A stretch of 64,000 nucleotides of DNA from assembly GCF_027942865.1 (NCBI RefSeq), contig NC_134521.1, forward strand, positions 23,004,449 to 23,068,448. Reading direction: 5' to 3'. The notes beneath the pieces are model-generated. The model was not told the DNA's origin, did not search any database, and was given only the letters and a program-made list of their open reading frames with translations. The stretch's first letter is position 1; each line of letters begins with the position of its first letter. The stretch comes from Odontesthes bonariensis (Eukaryota; Chordata; Actinopteri; Atheriniformes; Atherinopsidae). The position numbers and the translations under genes were made by a program. This document shows positions 1 to 26,078 of this stretch, in pieces.

Positions 1-105
1 ATTCCAATTGGCTTGAATTGGACTTACTATCTAAGTGCCTTGAGATGACATTTGTTGTATTTGGCGCTATATAAATAAAAATGAATTGAATTGAATTGAA
101 TTGAA
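1..105 (+). repeat. 3' tail of an L2-type LINE
   Basis: The stretch ends with a GCTATATAAATAAA motif followed by repeated TTGAA units. The same arrangement closes two other L2 3' ends in this window (near 7540 and 35620), where upstream reverse-transcriptase C-terminal coding sequence is also visible. Only the non-coding tail is inside the window, so the element type is inferred from those relatives. Confidence 0.65.
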
Positions 106-980
106 AGTTTTAGTTGCAGTCACATACAAGCAGATCAATAGTACTGGGACCAGGGAGGAATGTGGATTTGGACTAAATGATAAATCATGAGCGTTGATAT
201 GTTCAACCACTGGATATGAATTCAGCCATAACAAGATTTTCACTCCCATCTCAGGCCTTCAGTCCTCCTGAGTGGGCCTGTATTTGGATCACAGGGCTGG
301 CACTCTGTCTTTCTACAGCATCTCTGAAACCATGACTCTCCTCCACAGAGTCCAGACCAGGTTCACTCAGCCTCTCTATCCTGGATTCCATGTGATACTG
401 GAGACACTGCTGAGCTGTGTGACTTGAAATAGACAAGAGGGATTGGTCTGTGTTGTTGTGCTCTAGTACATGATGTGAGGCAGTGTGACTGCATTGCAGA
501 GGTCAAACACTGTGAATGGGACTACTTTTTTATTATTATTATTCATCTGGATTTGGTTTGTTGCTTTGGAAACAATCATCTGATCGAATGACTTTACCAT
601 ATGTGAAAATATAATTGTAGTTCAATCATAAATGATCTACTTTATACAGTTAAATATTAACTTAGTTGTAATTTACATAGACTACTTTTCTTGTCCTGTG
701 AGCATAGAGGATACACATTCCCTATAAAGGTCAAGTAATGATGCTGGAAAATAACTTATGGAGGAAATTAAATATCTGTAAAAATGAAAGATTTTTGGAA
801 ATAGTCATTAATAAAATAAATAAGCAGTCCAACATCCAACTAATGAACAAGTGATGACAATTACCATCAAGTTATCATCTGTAAATGTGTAAATTGTTAT
901 TATTTTAGAGTGGAAGATTTTATTTGATATATCTGTCCTCATCCCTTCACAAATCAGAATATGTTAACACCCAAAAAGGA
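106..980. other. AT-rich DNA, no gene recognised
   Basis: No splice-bounded coding block, RNA gene or recognisable repeat was seen. A 61-codon open frame on the minus strand (251-436) has no family I recognise and no supporting splice signals. This is likely intergenic DNA beyond the 3' end of C5orf24. Confidence 0.5.
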
Positions 981-989
981 TAGTTTTTC

Positions 990-3900
990 TTTATTAAGTT
1001 CATCTTGTGTCTCACACTCAAATGCTCAAAATTCTTTCCTTTAAAGAAAAAGAATTTCAGATGCGCCATCAGAGGATGTTACTTTCAGGTTTATTACACA
1101 ACTTTTGAATATTCCACAACAATCATGCAAGAATTAAATGGGAATTATACAAAGGTTTACAGGCTTCGCCAATCACACTTCAGGAATAACTGGTCTTCAC
1201 TTCTGAAAGCACAAATGTGAGGTAATGTTGACCAATACTGAGGGTGGTGAAAGACAAAAAGGGCGGAGAACAGCAACAAAAAAAAAATGTATGACTGTGA
1301 TTTGTGCCAGCATATTTTTAATTTAAGTTAAAAAAAAATACATTGAAGTTGATAAATTATTGATTCTCAAGAACTGTTCAGCTAATTTTCTAAAACAATA
1401 CCATAATTCATATCTTTCCTGAAAAGTCCCCCTTGGATGTAACACATTGTCCTTTTATTAAGTTTATTTTACAAAATAACTGAAGCTACATTAAAAACAT
1501 GGAAAATGTATTGATTTGAGATCACTTGGGGTAACCTAACTGTTCTTATACCATAGCCTTTTTAAAAAAAATTAATTTAGAGACTAATTTGTTCTAAATA
1601 GCAACAGAGGAATCCATTGTTTAGTATAATATGACACAGGCATTGTGTTGCAAAGTTCTGACTAAATTCTTACATCTCAAACACTTGACAGCTGACAAAA
1701 TCATTTCCAAACATTTTAGCATTTAATCTCGAGCTTAGCAACATTTACACGTCTCAAGATGACTGCCAAGTTGAGATAAAACTTTCCTGCCTAGCCAGTG
1801 TCTGTTTCTGCTACTGGATAAGTCTCTCTAAAGAGCTGAAACCTGTTGCTGGGGTTCTCTTTCCATATTTTGATCTGCCATTGTACTGGAAGGTGAGCTT
1901 GCTGCAACTCCTACAAGAGTTAGTATTTGACGATAGCCACCAGCCATCATAAATGTAGTTATTTATGCTTTTTGTACTGTCATATCAAAATGTCTGCAGT
2001 TAAAAACCGCTATGTAGCTAACAGTGTACCCTGTGAGTGAGTTTATCCAATTAAGATTACAGCCAAGCAACTTCATAAACTGACACAAACATAAAAAAAA
2101 ATCATAAAGAGAGACAACCAATCACCATTTCAGCCACAACCTTGACAAAAAAAAGTATCAGTTAAATATCAAACATGGCTACATAATCTTCATATAAAAA
2201 GGACACTACTTTTAAAGCAGAATAAAAGATGAATATAAAAACAGTTAAACATACGGAAGTTTACATTGTCAGTTTATAGATGTTTAAAATGCATTCGTGA
2301 AACTGGCATTTTTTCATTATTTGAGCATCAGATGCAACCGTTTGTGGCTTTGAGGCGAAGCAATAGTAGTATTGTTTATGGAATAGCACTCTGTGAGTGC
2401 TTTTTTCATTTTACAGAGTATCTTTTCTGGTGAGGTTAGTTTGTGAGATGTTGGCGCATTTGTGAGACAAATAGCAAAAATGTCTGTTGTCTGTTCACAT
2501 TCTTTGGTTAAGTAGGGTCCAAAAGCTATATGTATGTGACATTTTTCAGTATGTGGTTTCACGCTACTCAAATCATCAAAACAAGAGACAAAAAGGCCAT
2601 TTATGCAAGTTTAAAAAAAATACAACAATAAAAAAAGGTGATAGTATCAAAGTTTCCACAGTAGCCTACAATACATACGACATATTATTGCACCAAATTT
2701 AACAATTCCAAATTGTGTCTGAGAATAATTGTGCAACCAAAACAAGCCATTTTTTCGCCATTCTCTGGATTTTAGTTGCTATATATTAATAAAAAGGAAA
2801 AAACCCATCAATGTTCAAAAATGAAGCCTACTAAGAGAGCTAACTTGAATAGGATATCCAAGGATATATGTGACTATATGTGATCTGTACTGTATTTACA
2901 GAGCATTACAAGTGTTTTGAAATAACAAATAATAAACCAATATAACTAATGAATCTTTTCATTTCTTAAATGATTTGATATTAGCATTTCACAAAAACAC
3001 CAGTTTCCAAACGGTTTCAAGTGTTTTACACGATTATGAAAATGTACCTTTAAAATACAAACATATAATAAATAGCAACATTGAAAACAGACATGTGTGG
3101 AGCTTGCCATTGTTAGAATGAAGAACATGGATTAAACATACATTATTCTATGGTGAAGAAACTGCAGTCTTGTCAGTGATGATCTGACTTCTTTACAATT
3201 TATCATCGAAATGAAAACTGACACATTTATCTTGAATGCCAAAACAGATGCTTTCAAAATGATCATGTGTTATATGAAATTTTGTATAAAAAAAAGAAAA
3301 TCTCATTACACCGTAACCTCCTACACGATTTACAGTCAGTGCATTTGCATACACAATTATGACATTTGCATTTGATAGTTTAATTAGTAACCCCATTTGT
3401 ATCACTGTTTACAAAACAGCAACCAAAACAAAGTAGTGCTTTTGGTGACAAACTAAATTAGAATGAGACAATGATCCCTTTTAAAATAGAGCAATGTAGT
3501 CTTTCTATATTTGTGTATATCTGTTACAAGTTTACATTAGACCACATTTCCTTGTAACAGTTGGGACTGTAAAGACGATAACCACAGAATAAAGCGGTAG
3601 GACAAGGTTGGAACAGAAAGCATGATCACATTTGCAGTCTTACTTATTCTCTTCAGATCTTTTCAGATTTCAAAAGCGTATTTTTATGGTTTAAGATTTA
3701 TTTTAGGTCCTCAGCTGTTGCTATATTGGAGGCAAAACTGTACGTGAATGATAAGTAGAAGAAGTGCCTCACAAAAAGCATAATTTGGGTATCAGCACTA
3801 TAACAAAGTGTCAAAAGTGTCAAAAATGATCAAACTGCATTCAGCAGTTTGAACAGGCTGACAGAAACCGACAGAATTGAGAAACCACTAGAGAAAACAA

Positions 3901-4909
3901 ATTTGTCATTCCATCAATTTTTTTCTATTGGCCAAAATAAGTGATCCAAGACTTTACTGTCATGAAAATTGGTCCAGTTCCAGGCAGAACCTGCAGTACA
4001 AACACTGTTCATCCTAATGTTTGCAACGTCCCTGTGAAGAAGGAACACAGTAACCACAGTCTCCAATGTTTAGCATGTAACAGAGAAACAGGGAGCGCAC
4101 TGGGCATATGTATGCCTAGTTAAAAAAACAAAACAAAGGACAGTTACATCATAAATAAAGAAAACAAAAACAGCCTTACTTCTCACATTCAGTAAGTTGA
4201 GTGAGTTATTTTGGTGATATCTGCATGCAAATAATACACAGACATATTTCGAGGTGATGTTTAGAGTGAAGACTACCCCATTGTCCAGAGGAGTCACTTT
4301 TCTAGTGTTAATCATAGAGATGAGTAAAGCTTTCTCATCCATCCTTTCTTGATCGTTTAAATTCTTTGTCTGAACAGTAAAAGTGAAAATACAACAATAT
4401 CAGCTAATTCAGATTGCAAGCTGGAGTGTGATGAACATTAAAAAATACATTCTCGCCTTGTTTTGTGGCAGCCTGGCAGATTTTACGTAACTGTGGCCAT
4501 CAGTCCTCTCAGCAATGTCTTCTTTGTTGGCAGCAGTTAAAATGCAAACAATATTATTAAATGAATGTTTCATTGGTATTAAAATGCTACATGTAACACT
4601 AGAAATCAAGCTTCCACTGCAGTTGTTAGATAAAAGCCTCTTGCTCAATGTTTTTATAACCAAGAAATACAGCAATGTGTAGAGAAACCGTTAACACACA
4701 ATAGGTCTCCAGAAATAGCACTGAAAAACTAACTGGAATTATATCAGATGGCAGGCACACAAATGACAACAACACGAAGATTTTAAAAAAATCCCACTCT
4801 CAGCCTCACATGACATTGGGAAAAAATACAGTCACCCCTAATATACAGCAGGAAACCTGCCTGTGTCTATTATTCCAGCAGTTAAGGGTGAAGTAGAAAC
4901 AGTGCATCT
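990..4909 (-). other. C5orf24: Probable long 3' UTR of C5orf24
   Basis: About 3.9 kb of AT-rich DNA follows the C5orf24 stop codon on the minus strand, without convincing coding sequence. AATAAA signals for the minus strand (TTTATT on plus) occur at 1454-1459, 1463-1468 and 990-995, after a long stretch without another gene. Mammalian C5orf24 mRNAs also have a very long 3' UTR. The actual cleavage site cannot be fixed from sequence alone; 990 is the most distal candidate. Confidence 0.5.
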
Positions 4910-5545
<636 letters not shown>

Positions 5546-5653
5546 CTAATAAGTTATCACATAAAGACAGTAAGTTAAGAGTCAGTGATGTTGCCCAAGT
5601 AAAACAATACCAGGTAAAAAAATAAAAATAAATAACAAAATAGATACAAACAT

Positions 5654-5654
<1 letters not shown>

Positions 5655-5691
<37 letters not shown>
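5655..5691. repeat. Poly(A) tract of 37 bases
   Basis: Uninterrupted A homopolymer just upstream of the C5orf24 coding exon (poly-T in the sense of that gene). Its length is likely to vary between individuals and assemblies. No SINE body was recognised next to it. Confidence 0.9.
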
Positions 5692-5692
<1 letters not shown>

Positions 5693-5829
5693 CATTCGGA
5701 TGATACAAAAATAAGTGTTCCTATCTTTTTATGTTACAACTGTAGCCTGTAATTCAAATGGATTGATATGAAGCCCCTAAATAAGATCTAGTACTACTGA
5801 TCAACTTCCAAAGTCACAAATGATTTAAT

Positions 5830-6590
5830 GTCCACCTATTTGGACCTTAAGTAAGGTCCACCTATGTGCAATGTAAGTGTCACGTGATTACGGTATATAA
5901 TTCTTCTAAAAGGCCCAAGAGTCTGCAACACCACTCACCAAGAAGTACGACCAAGCAAGTGACACTTTGAAGATCAAGGGGCTCTCGAAACAGGTCAGGG
6001 ACATAGTTGTGGAGAAGTCCAAATCAAGGTTTGATTGCACAACAAAAAACCATTAAGCCCATTATCACAAAATGGAAAGAATATGGCACCACAACAAACC
6101 TGCCTAAAGAGGGCCGTGCACCAAAACTGACAGACCAGGAAAGGAGGACATTAATCAGAGAGGAAATAACCAGACCAAAGGGAATCCTCAAAGGGCCGGG
6201 AAGCTCCACAGAGGACACTGGTGCATCTATCCAGGTTCTCCATAAAAAAAAAAAAAATTTTAAAAAAAGTGGGAAACTCCCCAAACATGGAGAAGATCAT
6301 CATCTCGTCAAATGAGACTAAAACTGAACTTTTTGATCATCAAAAGTGTCTGGTGTAAACTCAACAGCTTTCATCACCTCAAAAGCACCCCCTGCCCCCA
6401 CAGTGAAGCATGGTGGTGTTGGCATCATGCTGTGGGGAGGTTTTCCATCAGAAGGGACTGGGAAACTGGTCCGAACTGAAGGAAAGATGGGTGGTGGTAA
6501 ATACTGGGAAAGTCTTAAGGAAAACTTGTTTCAGTCTTCCAGAGTTCTCAGAGTGGGACAGACCTGTTCGTTGTGTACCCCACCTCTTGT
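5830..6590 (+). mobile_element. Degraded Tc1-like DNA transposon
   Basis: Broken reading frames match Tc1-family transposase. The leader (near 5915-5950) resembles the Tc1 leader seen in fish. The N-terminal helix-turn-helix region reads LSKQVRD, then IITKWKEYGTTTNLPKEG and KLTDQERRTLI. A later block reads TVKHGGVGIMLWGGF followed by GTGKLVRTEGKM. Frameshifts, a large internal deletion and an A-rich tract (6243-6270) separate the blocks, and no complete catalytic triad or terminal inverted repeat is visible. It is a fossil. It lies between the C5orf24 coding exon and its likely promoter, so probably in an intron of that gene. Confidence 0.85.
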
Positions 6591-6670
6591 TCAGTGGTAG
6601 CTGGGGGAAGAGGCAGGGTATTCCCTGGACCCTCACGACTCTAAATTGGATTAAGCAGGTGTAGAAAATG
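6571..6670 (+). repeat. RTE-type retroelement 3' fragment
   Basis: The text GGTATTCCCTGGACCCTC followed by ATTAAGCAGG and a GAAAATGGATGGAT end resembles the 3' end of fish RTE-like LINEs and their derived SINEs, which commonly end in a GGATAAGCGG and AAAATGGATGGATGG motif. No coding part remains. Identification is from remembered consensus only. Confidence 0.45.
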
Positions 6671-6689
6671 GATGGATTCTAATGGAATA

Positions 6690-7055
6690 ATGAAATGCCC
6701 CTTTTTAAAAAAGTGAGGCCACTGGCCACTGGCCACTGAACCGCACAAGTCTGAAGCCTAAATAATAGTCTACCTTTATCCAGTAGCACAAATGGTGCCG
6801 TCACAGATGTGTTACCCGTGACATGTCCACTAACGCACCCCCTGATGAAGCTTGCTCCCTGACAATGAGTAGTGTCAGTCCGCTGATAATGAGCCCAATC
6901 AACATTTTATTTGTTCTCTTTGACTTATTTCCCATACAATGCAGGATTTTAATGACTCACAAATCGTTGCATGACGCTTTTAGCTATTTAACACTAGAAT
7001 GCAGCTTATTTCATGACGGGAGAGTCATTTTTGAAAGGCCTTTTCTCAGAGAAAC
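6690..7055. other. No gene recognised
   Basis: Mixed-composition DNA between two retroelement fragments. A short direct repeat (GGCCACT three times) occurs at about 6717-6737. Nothing coding is supported. Confidence 0.4.
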
Positions 7056-7572
7056 GCGACCCGTTTACCTGTCGCTCAGAGAATAGACTTTAAAACAGCT
7101 CTGCTTGTGTACAAGTCTCTTCATGGTCAAGCGCCAAAGTACATCTCTGACATGTTAGAGCCATATGAACCAACTCGGGCTCTGAGAACCTCAGGGAGGG
7201 GTCTCCTGCTGGTGCCCAGAGTCAGGACTAAACAAGGTGAGGCTGCGTTTCAGTTTTATGCTCCTAAAATCTGGAACAGCCTTCCAGAAGATGTGAGACA
7301 GGCCTCAACTCTGACAATGTTTAAATCCAGGCTGAAAACAGTTCTATTTAGCTGTGCATATGACACCTGAAAGTATTTTATCTGCACTCTTCACTTTTAA
7401 ATTAATTAATTAATGATTATTTTTTTTATTTCCCCCCTTCTTCTTTGATTGCTTATAACTGTGTTTTAATTGTTATCTTTTAAATGCCTTGTCTTTATGT
7501 AAAGCACGTTGAGTTGCCTGTGGTATGAAATGCGCTATATAAATAAAGATGCCTTGCCTTGCCTTGCCTTGA
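7056..7572 (+). mobile_element. L2-type LINE, 5'-truncated 3' end
   Basis: An 87-codon frame (7107-7370) is the C-terminal end of an L2 reverse-transcriptase polyprotein, with the family pattern YKSLHGQAPKYISDML, RALRTSGRGLLLVPR, FYAPKIWNSLPEDVR and FKSRLKTVLF. The 3' UTR follows with the AAGCACGTTGAG and GCTATATAAATAAAG motifs and ends in (CCTTG)n. The 5' part is missing, as usual for target-primed insertion. It probably lies inside the C5orf24 intron in antisense orientation to that gene. Confidence 0.85.
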
Positions 7573-7769
7573 GGACAAGGTAAGTGCTGTAGTAGTGCCT
7601 TTGAGCAAGACTTTTCTGTGGAGGAAACAATGAACTCTTTCATTATGATAAACCCCATCACACATAAATGCATTGAACATTTTTTTTTTTTTTGTCTGCA
7701 CAGCTTCAGTTGACGGTGCCAGGCGCCCAAAACAGAAAGAGGCTATAAATACTTTAAAAAGCCAAAAGG

Positions 7770-8500
7770 AGTGACTGCTGCGGATGAATCCGTCTTCCGG
7801 CGAGGTGTGGACGTTACTACCACAGACACTGTAACGTCTGTAGTAATATCCATTCACAAAAATATGCACATGGATTCCGCATCTTTGCGTCCAGACAACA
7901 AAAAACGTCCCGTTGCCCCTTTAACGTTAACAGTAATGGCTACATTTAGCTTTGCTCTGGCCCCGAATAACGGTTTAAACCTTCCGAGGGGAGGGGGGGG
8001 GGGGTTTAAAACCGCGACCGTGCCGCGAAAAGTGCGCATTTACCTCATTTAGATGGTAACATTTAAGCGGTGGAATTAACTGAAATACAGCTCGACCACC
8101 AGCTTTCTAACTAAGGTCACTGTACCTCGATTGTTCGCAGATCTCGGAGCAGAAAGGGTTGAGGAGAAAAATGATCTTTCATCCCTCAAAGCGCGAGTCG
8201 GTCCATTTTCCCCCGTTTTTCCGCACCACAGGACGTCGGCTGGCTAGCAGGTAATCACCACATCGAATTGAACGACGATGAGACGCAAGACTGTTCAGTT
8301 GGGGAGGCTTTTTTTTTTTTTTTTTTATCTCCCAGCTCCAGCGGTTTGGATACGGAACGCAGCCATTTTCCATTAAAAATGATTAAGACAGCAGAGCAGT
8401 CTGAGCATGCGCGGAACAGTAAACAGAGGCGGTGGGGTTGTTCAGCTTCTATTCCTCTTGAACCACTTTCACATGCAAACGATGTTGTCACAGCAAAGTA
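7770..8500 (-). promoter_or_regulatory. C5orf24: Candidate C5orf24 promoter and non-coding first exon
   Basis: This stretch is richer in CpG than its surroundings and lies between the C5orf24 coding exon and the DDX46 3' end, where the minus-strand C5orf24 promoter must sit. An NRF-1-like core (GCATGCGCG) is at 8405-8413. A good minus-strand donor (GAG followed by GTACAG) at about 8132 could close the first exon. No transcript evidence is available. Confidence 0.35.
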
Positions 8501-8828
8501 GAGAAAATTCTCATTTGACTCAGTCAGACGAAGCTGAAAAGGCTGCTTTGTTTCTCACGCCGTTGTCCTCATGTCGAGCCACACTCCAGTGTTCATGCTT
8601 TCCAAACAACAACCCATAGCCACTGATAAATCATATAAAATCGAAAAGCTGTTGAATAATTGACATTATTAGCCCTTACAAAGCTCAGTATCTGAAAAGG
8701 TTTTTTTTTAAACCCAAAGAGCTGGGCAGATCCAGCTCATTTCCTAAGCAAGGTGTCGTTGTTGGTTTTTTTTGGGAGGAAAAATAAAAACAGGTTTCAT
8801 CTGTAGGTTTCTTCATGAAGACAATGGT

Positions 8829-9157
8829 TTTTAATAAATCTAACCAAAACACAACATTAAAGAAAAATCTGTCTCCTATTTAAAGACATATTACAAATAG
8901 CTCATTGGAGAATTCTGCTGGTGTGCTTGACACTGTTGGTATATGACATTTTGTTATTTGTAAGTATAAAAGGAAAAGAAAAGAAAAAATTACTGGACAG
9001 ACAAGTGAAGCTCAAAAAAATAAAATAAAATAAACTGGTGTAATTGAACAGAACATTATCAAAATATAGACTAAAATGTTTCTCAGCCATGTTGATGAAA
9101 CGAAAGGTAACAGGATGGTGAGTGATGGCAACTCCTCTGTTGAGCCTTGTTCCTCCT
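8829..9157 (-). other. DDX46: DDX46 3' UTR with candidate poly(A) signal
   Basis: About 330 bases follow the DDX46 stop codon on the minus strand before an ATTAAA signal (TTTAAT on plus at 8829-8834). No other gene lies between. A short 3' UTR is plausible; the true cleavage site is unknown. Confidence 0.45.
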
Positions 9158-22168
<13,011 letters not shown>

Positions 22169-22350
22169 TCCGACCCTACGAGGTTTGGTCTCGTAAAAAT
22201 TCAAATTCTTGCGCAGAAAGTAACGAATTTCATGCGTTGAAGGGTTGTTTGTGTCTTTCAACCTGCACGTCACTAAACAGCGACGGATCAAGCTACAAAC
22301 TGATAGTACGAACAGCACAGAGCGCCGCCCAGTGGTGGGAGGCCAGGAGG
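22169..22350 (-). promoter_or_regulatory. DDX46: DDX46 5' UTR and presumed promoter
   Basis: Sequence immediately upstream of the DDX46 start on the minus strand, moderately CpG-containing (for example around 22272-22330). No TATA box is convincing. The transcription start cannot be placed from sequence. Confidence 0.3.
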
Positions 22351-25300
22351 GCAAGTTAAAAATGCTCTTATGCATAATGGTGCTACATACAGTATATTTA
22401 CCTATAAGCACAGATGTTGTCTTTGAATCTATATTTTTTCATCTCATCTCTATTTAAAAGAAAGTTAAGTCAACCGAAATCATTTACATTTTCAACAATG
22501 TCTTGGCTACCATTTCTTCATGTATACAATTTAGTATGCAACTACAACTAAACTTTTTTTCATGAAAATCAACTTTCACTCCTCTGATGTGTTGGGTTTC
22601 ATAGGCAAATGCCCTATGAAAGAGCAGCGTTATAATTCTCTTCAAGAGCCCTCTATTCACGGAGATACGAACATCACTTGGACTTCCAAAATGTGCAGCA
22701 CAAGAACATCTTGAACTAGCAGTTTTTGTGTTCACTAAAAATAAAAGATGTTGCAAGGCCACAATCCTCTTTGTGTCCTTTGATTTAATAGAAAGAAAAA
22801 TACGCACAAAAAACTGCATCCAATGTGCTGTAGAATACACACAGCAAACCTATAGTTTGTGTCAGCAGAGACCTGATTTGTCCCGCTGTTTATATAAGAT
22901 GCATTCTGTTGGCACAGAAAATGTCCAAAGAGAAAAAAAAAAAGAATATTTGAAGAATTCAAAACAGGGATTTTCTGCGAATTTGTTTTAATGAATGCAA
23001 AAGTCTGAATATTTCATTTCAAAGTAATCCAAAAGAGCTGCGACTCATGATATATTTGAACCAAATTGATCACTTTTACCATGTAATAAGTATTCAGTAA
23101 CAAACGCCTAATAACTGGATTTTAGTAATTAAAAAATATTGTAGTTTCTAGAAATGTTTTTTTTTCATAAAACATGATCCCATTCTGAGAATTAAAAAAA
23201 AAAAAAAAAAAAAGCCAAAAGCTTGTGTTGAAGTATGACCTAAAAATGTTGTTTGACTATCATGAGATGTGTGGCTCCGACTTTGTCAAAGAAACCATGA
23301 AATGAGGAGAAGTCAAGGAAATGAGAACGGAGTACGTCACACGAGGCATATTTATTTGGTCTGATTATGGAGCAGAGACAGTTTACACCAGGTCAACACC
23401 ATCTTTGCGATACGGTAAGAGAGTCGTTAAAAAGCTCTCATCAAATAAAGAAAACAAATCAAGTAAACCCGACAAGTTGCAGGATGAATCTCGACTTGAA
23501 TTTACACAGAAGCAAACATGTACATTCATAAATTAATTCAGATGAAAAGCGGACAGGTGACAGCAGGGAGCATAGTCTATATACAGTCTGCGTGAATGAG
23601 GCTCGAACAAAGCAAAGCAGGTCACATCGCGTCACATCTCATACTGCGTCACACAAAACTATACAGTCCAGTACAAACCAGCAACATTCGCAGGCGCTTA
23701 GAAGAATACCTTTACACGGGATTAAATGCTTCCTCTGACTTGTTCGTAGACTAGGTGGAGCCTGGACGACAGAAGTTGAGGCAAAGACACAAATAATATT
23801 CATCCACCGATTCGATTCAAGTGGATAAAACATGCCCGACTGCAGCTCATTCAGGTTCAGCGGAAGAATGAAGAGACCATCGTCCATAAAGAACGCTGTC
23901 ATTTCCAATCTCAAACTCACCAGAATCTGAATGGGCTTCCAGTCAGGAGGCTTGTTTGTTCTCAGTCCGTTTACACTCATTTACCCAGAGCAGTTTATCC
24001 CCAGACTGTGATGCAAATTGAGCTCATTAGTAGCCTAAGGAATCATGAAGAATCACACGACAATGACATCATTAACGAGTTAAAGTAATGGCTGCCTGTT
24101 CCCATATTTATTTCCTTGAAGGTAAGCAGGCAGCGATATTAGAGGTCCTCTGAACACCTCCACAGAGTCAGATCTCTGAGACAGGAAAAAAAAGAACTAA
24201 TTCAACGATTTCACTCAGGAGCCTGAGAATAAAACCAGAAAGTATGTTTCTGAGACATGGAAGGGAACATTTTTAAAAAGGCCCTGAAGCTCTGCTGTAA
24301 AATATTCACACTTTAATGAAATGGAAAACTTCTTTTGACCTCTATCCGAGTTTCCATTCGTGACACAACTGCAAAGTCTTCACAGCCTCTTTTCCAACAC
24401 AGAAAAGGTTCTGTAATGGTTTAGCATTTAGCTCAAAATCAGTTTGTTCAGAACCTGAAAAGTTTATAAAGTCCAAATACAGAGGTGAAGACATCGGAAT
24501 CTATCAGCAAAAATATATTCATATACTCTGAATCAGTTCTGTTCAGGAATATTGGAACCATGAGCTCTAGTGTTTTGAGGACAGCCACCGTAATCAGTGA
24601 TGCTTCATCAACAGAAGGTCATGAACTTCGACCTCTTTCCAACCTGATGTTTGCACATGACGGTTCTTTTCCAGCTGGAACCAACGTGTCAGCTTCCAAA
24701 CCAAATTTATTTTTAATCTTAATACTGTGAGCCGTTTGAAATGAGGTTTGAGGACCACAGAAGAAGCTTCTCTGTGTCAGTGGGAAGAAAAAAAATAAAA
24801 ATCCGTTTTGAACAGTTCACTTGTAGGTTAATGCAGGGACATATTTTTTTTTAAACTATCCGCTTAAATTCTGAACAAAAAGCTTTGACCTGAATAGTCG
24901 TTATTGTCCTAAAGTTCCAATACATGATCACAGTAAACTACTAGAAAAGCAGAATCTCAGTTTAAAGCAAATGCAGCAAAAACTAAAAGTGTAAACCAAA
25001 TAACTGAAGGGCCTTCAAGTAGATCACGATGTTAGGAATCAACATAAGAAACGGTCATTCGCTGCTGTGTTTATTTAAGCCCAGTTTTATGGCCTTGGTG
25101 AGCTGAAAGTGCCCCCGATGCCCTAATAAGCCGTCTAAACTATTACAGCGTCGTTCAGGAGCTACCTCCAAACTTCTCCGGCAGTTTTCGTCATTCTGTC
25201 TGCAGACATCTGCTGAGGAGCCAGTTTTGTGTTATCCGAGAATACGTCGACCTGCCCTGCGTACGCATCGTCGTCTGGAGCTGAACAAGAAGCAGAATGA

Positions 25301-26078
25301 TGCAAAGCTGAGCTTCAAATTCAGAGGAGCACATTCTGTTACTCAAATCAAGACTTTTCCATTCCTTTAGAATAAAATAGATTTGCCCACCATGACACAG
25401 TTAAATATGCTCGGGGGTTTTTCAGCTACATTCACAACTGGTTTGACTTGTATCATAACGGACACAGAGCCAGTTTGCTAACTGTTAAGCAAGCGTTTCA
25501 AAACTTTAAACAATTGATTACGTGAATACGTTTAAGTTTTAAAGAATAACTCAACGTCTACAGAGTGCCTTGCTTGGTCTGAGTAATATTTCTCACACTT
25601 AACTTGGTTTTATCAGTTCATGTGATGTAGCGCACGGTTGTCATATACAGCAGCAGATGTCCGTTTCACAGATGTTTCCCAGACCTTAAATAGACTCCAA
25701 TGGGTCTCTTTCTGACTTTGTGGCAGTCCAGTGTGATGTCAGATTAGTGTTGACATATTGTTGTGTACTCCTGTTTTCTGTTCAAAACTTTGTGAATAAA
25801 TATCAATAAGAACAATGACAGTACATTCCTTACACGCACACACAAATCGTCCCTCTGTAAAAACAACCTGCAGTTCTGTAACAAACTCTGCGCTCCCCTG
25901 CAGCTCGGAGCTTTAGAGGAATCCAGAGGACCCAGGTGGCGAGCGGCCCTGATCAGAAGGCAGCAGGCAATTCACTTCAAGACCGTCAACAACAAAGAAG
26001 CTCCAGAGGGCGCAAATAAGCGGGCCTCGTTGCTATGGGAGACAAAGGGAGGGAAGGAAAATAAGAGGCAGGGCAAGG
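22351..26078 (-). other. Gap between DDX46 and CAMLG, including CAMLG 3' UTR
   Basis: About 3.7 kb of AT-rich DNA with no supported coding exon. Because CAMLG is transcribed leftward, its 3' UTR starts at 26078. AATAAA signals for the minus strand occur at about 25070, 24107 and 23348, so the UTR may run 1-2.7 kb. No repeat family was recognised apart from an A homopolymer near 23193-23212. Confidence 0.4.

Noticed and set aside
251-436. 61-codon minus-strand frame (CLQYHMESRIERLSEPGLDS)
   Set aside because: No recognised family, no splice sites in phase, and located in AT-rich intergenic DNA. Length is compatible with chance.
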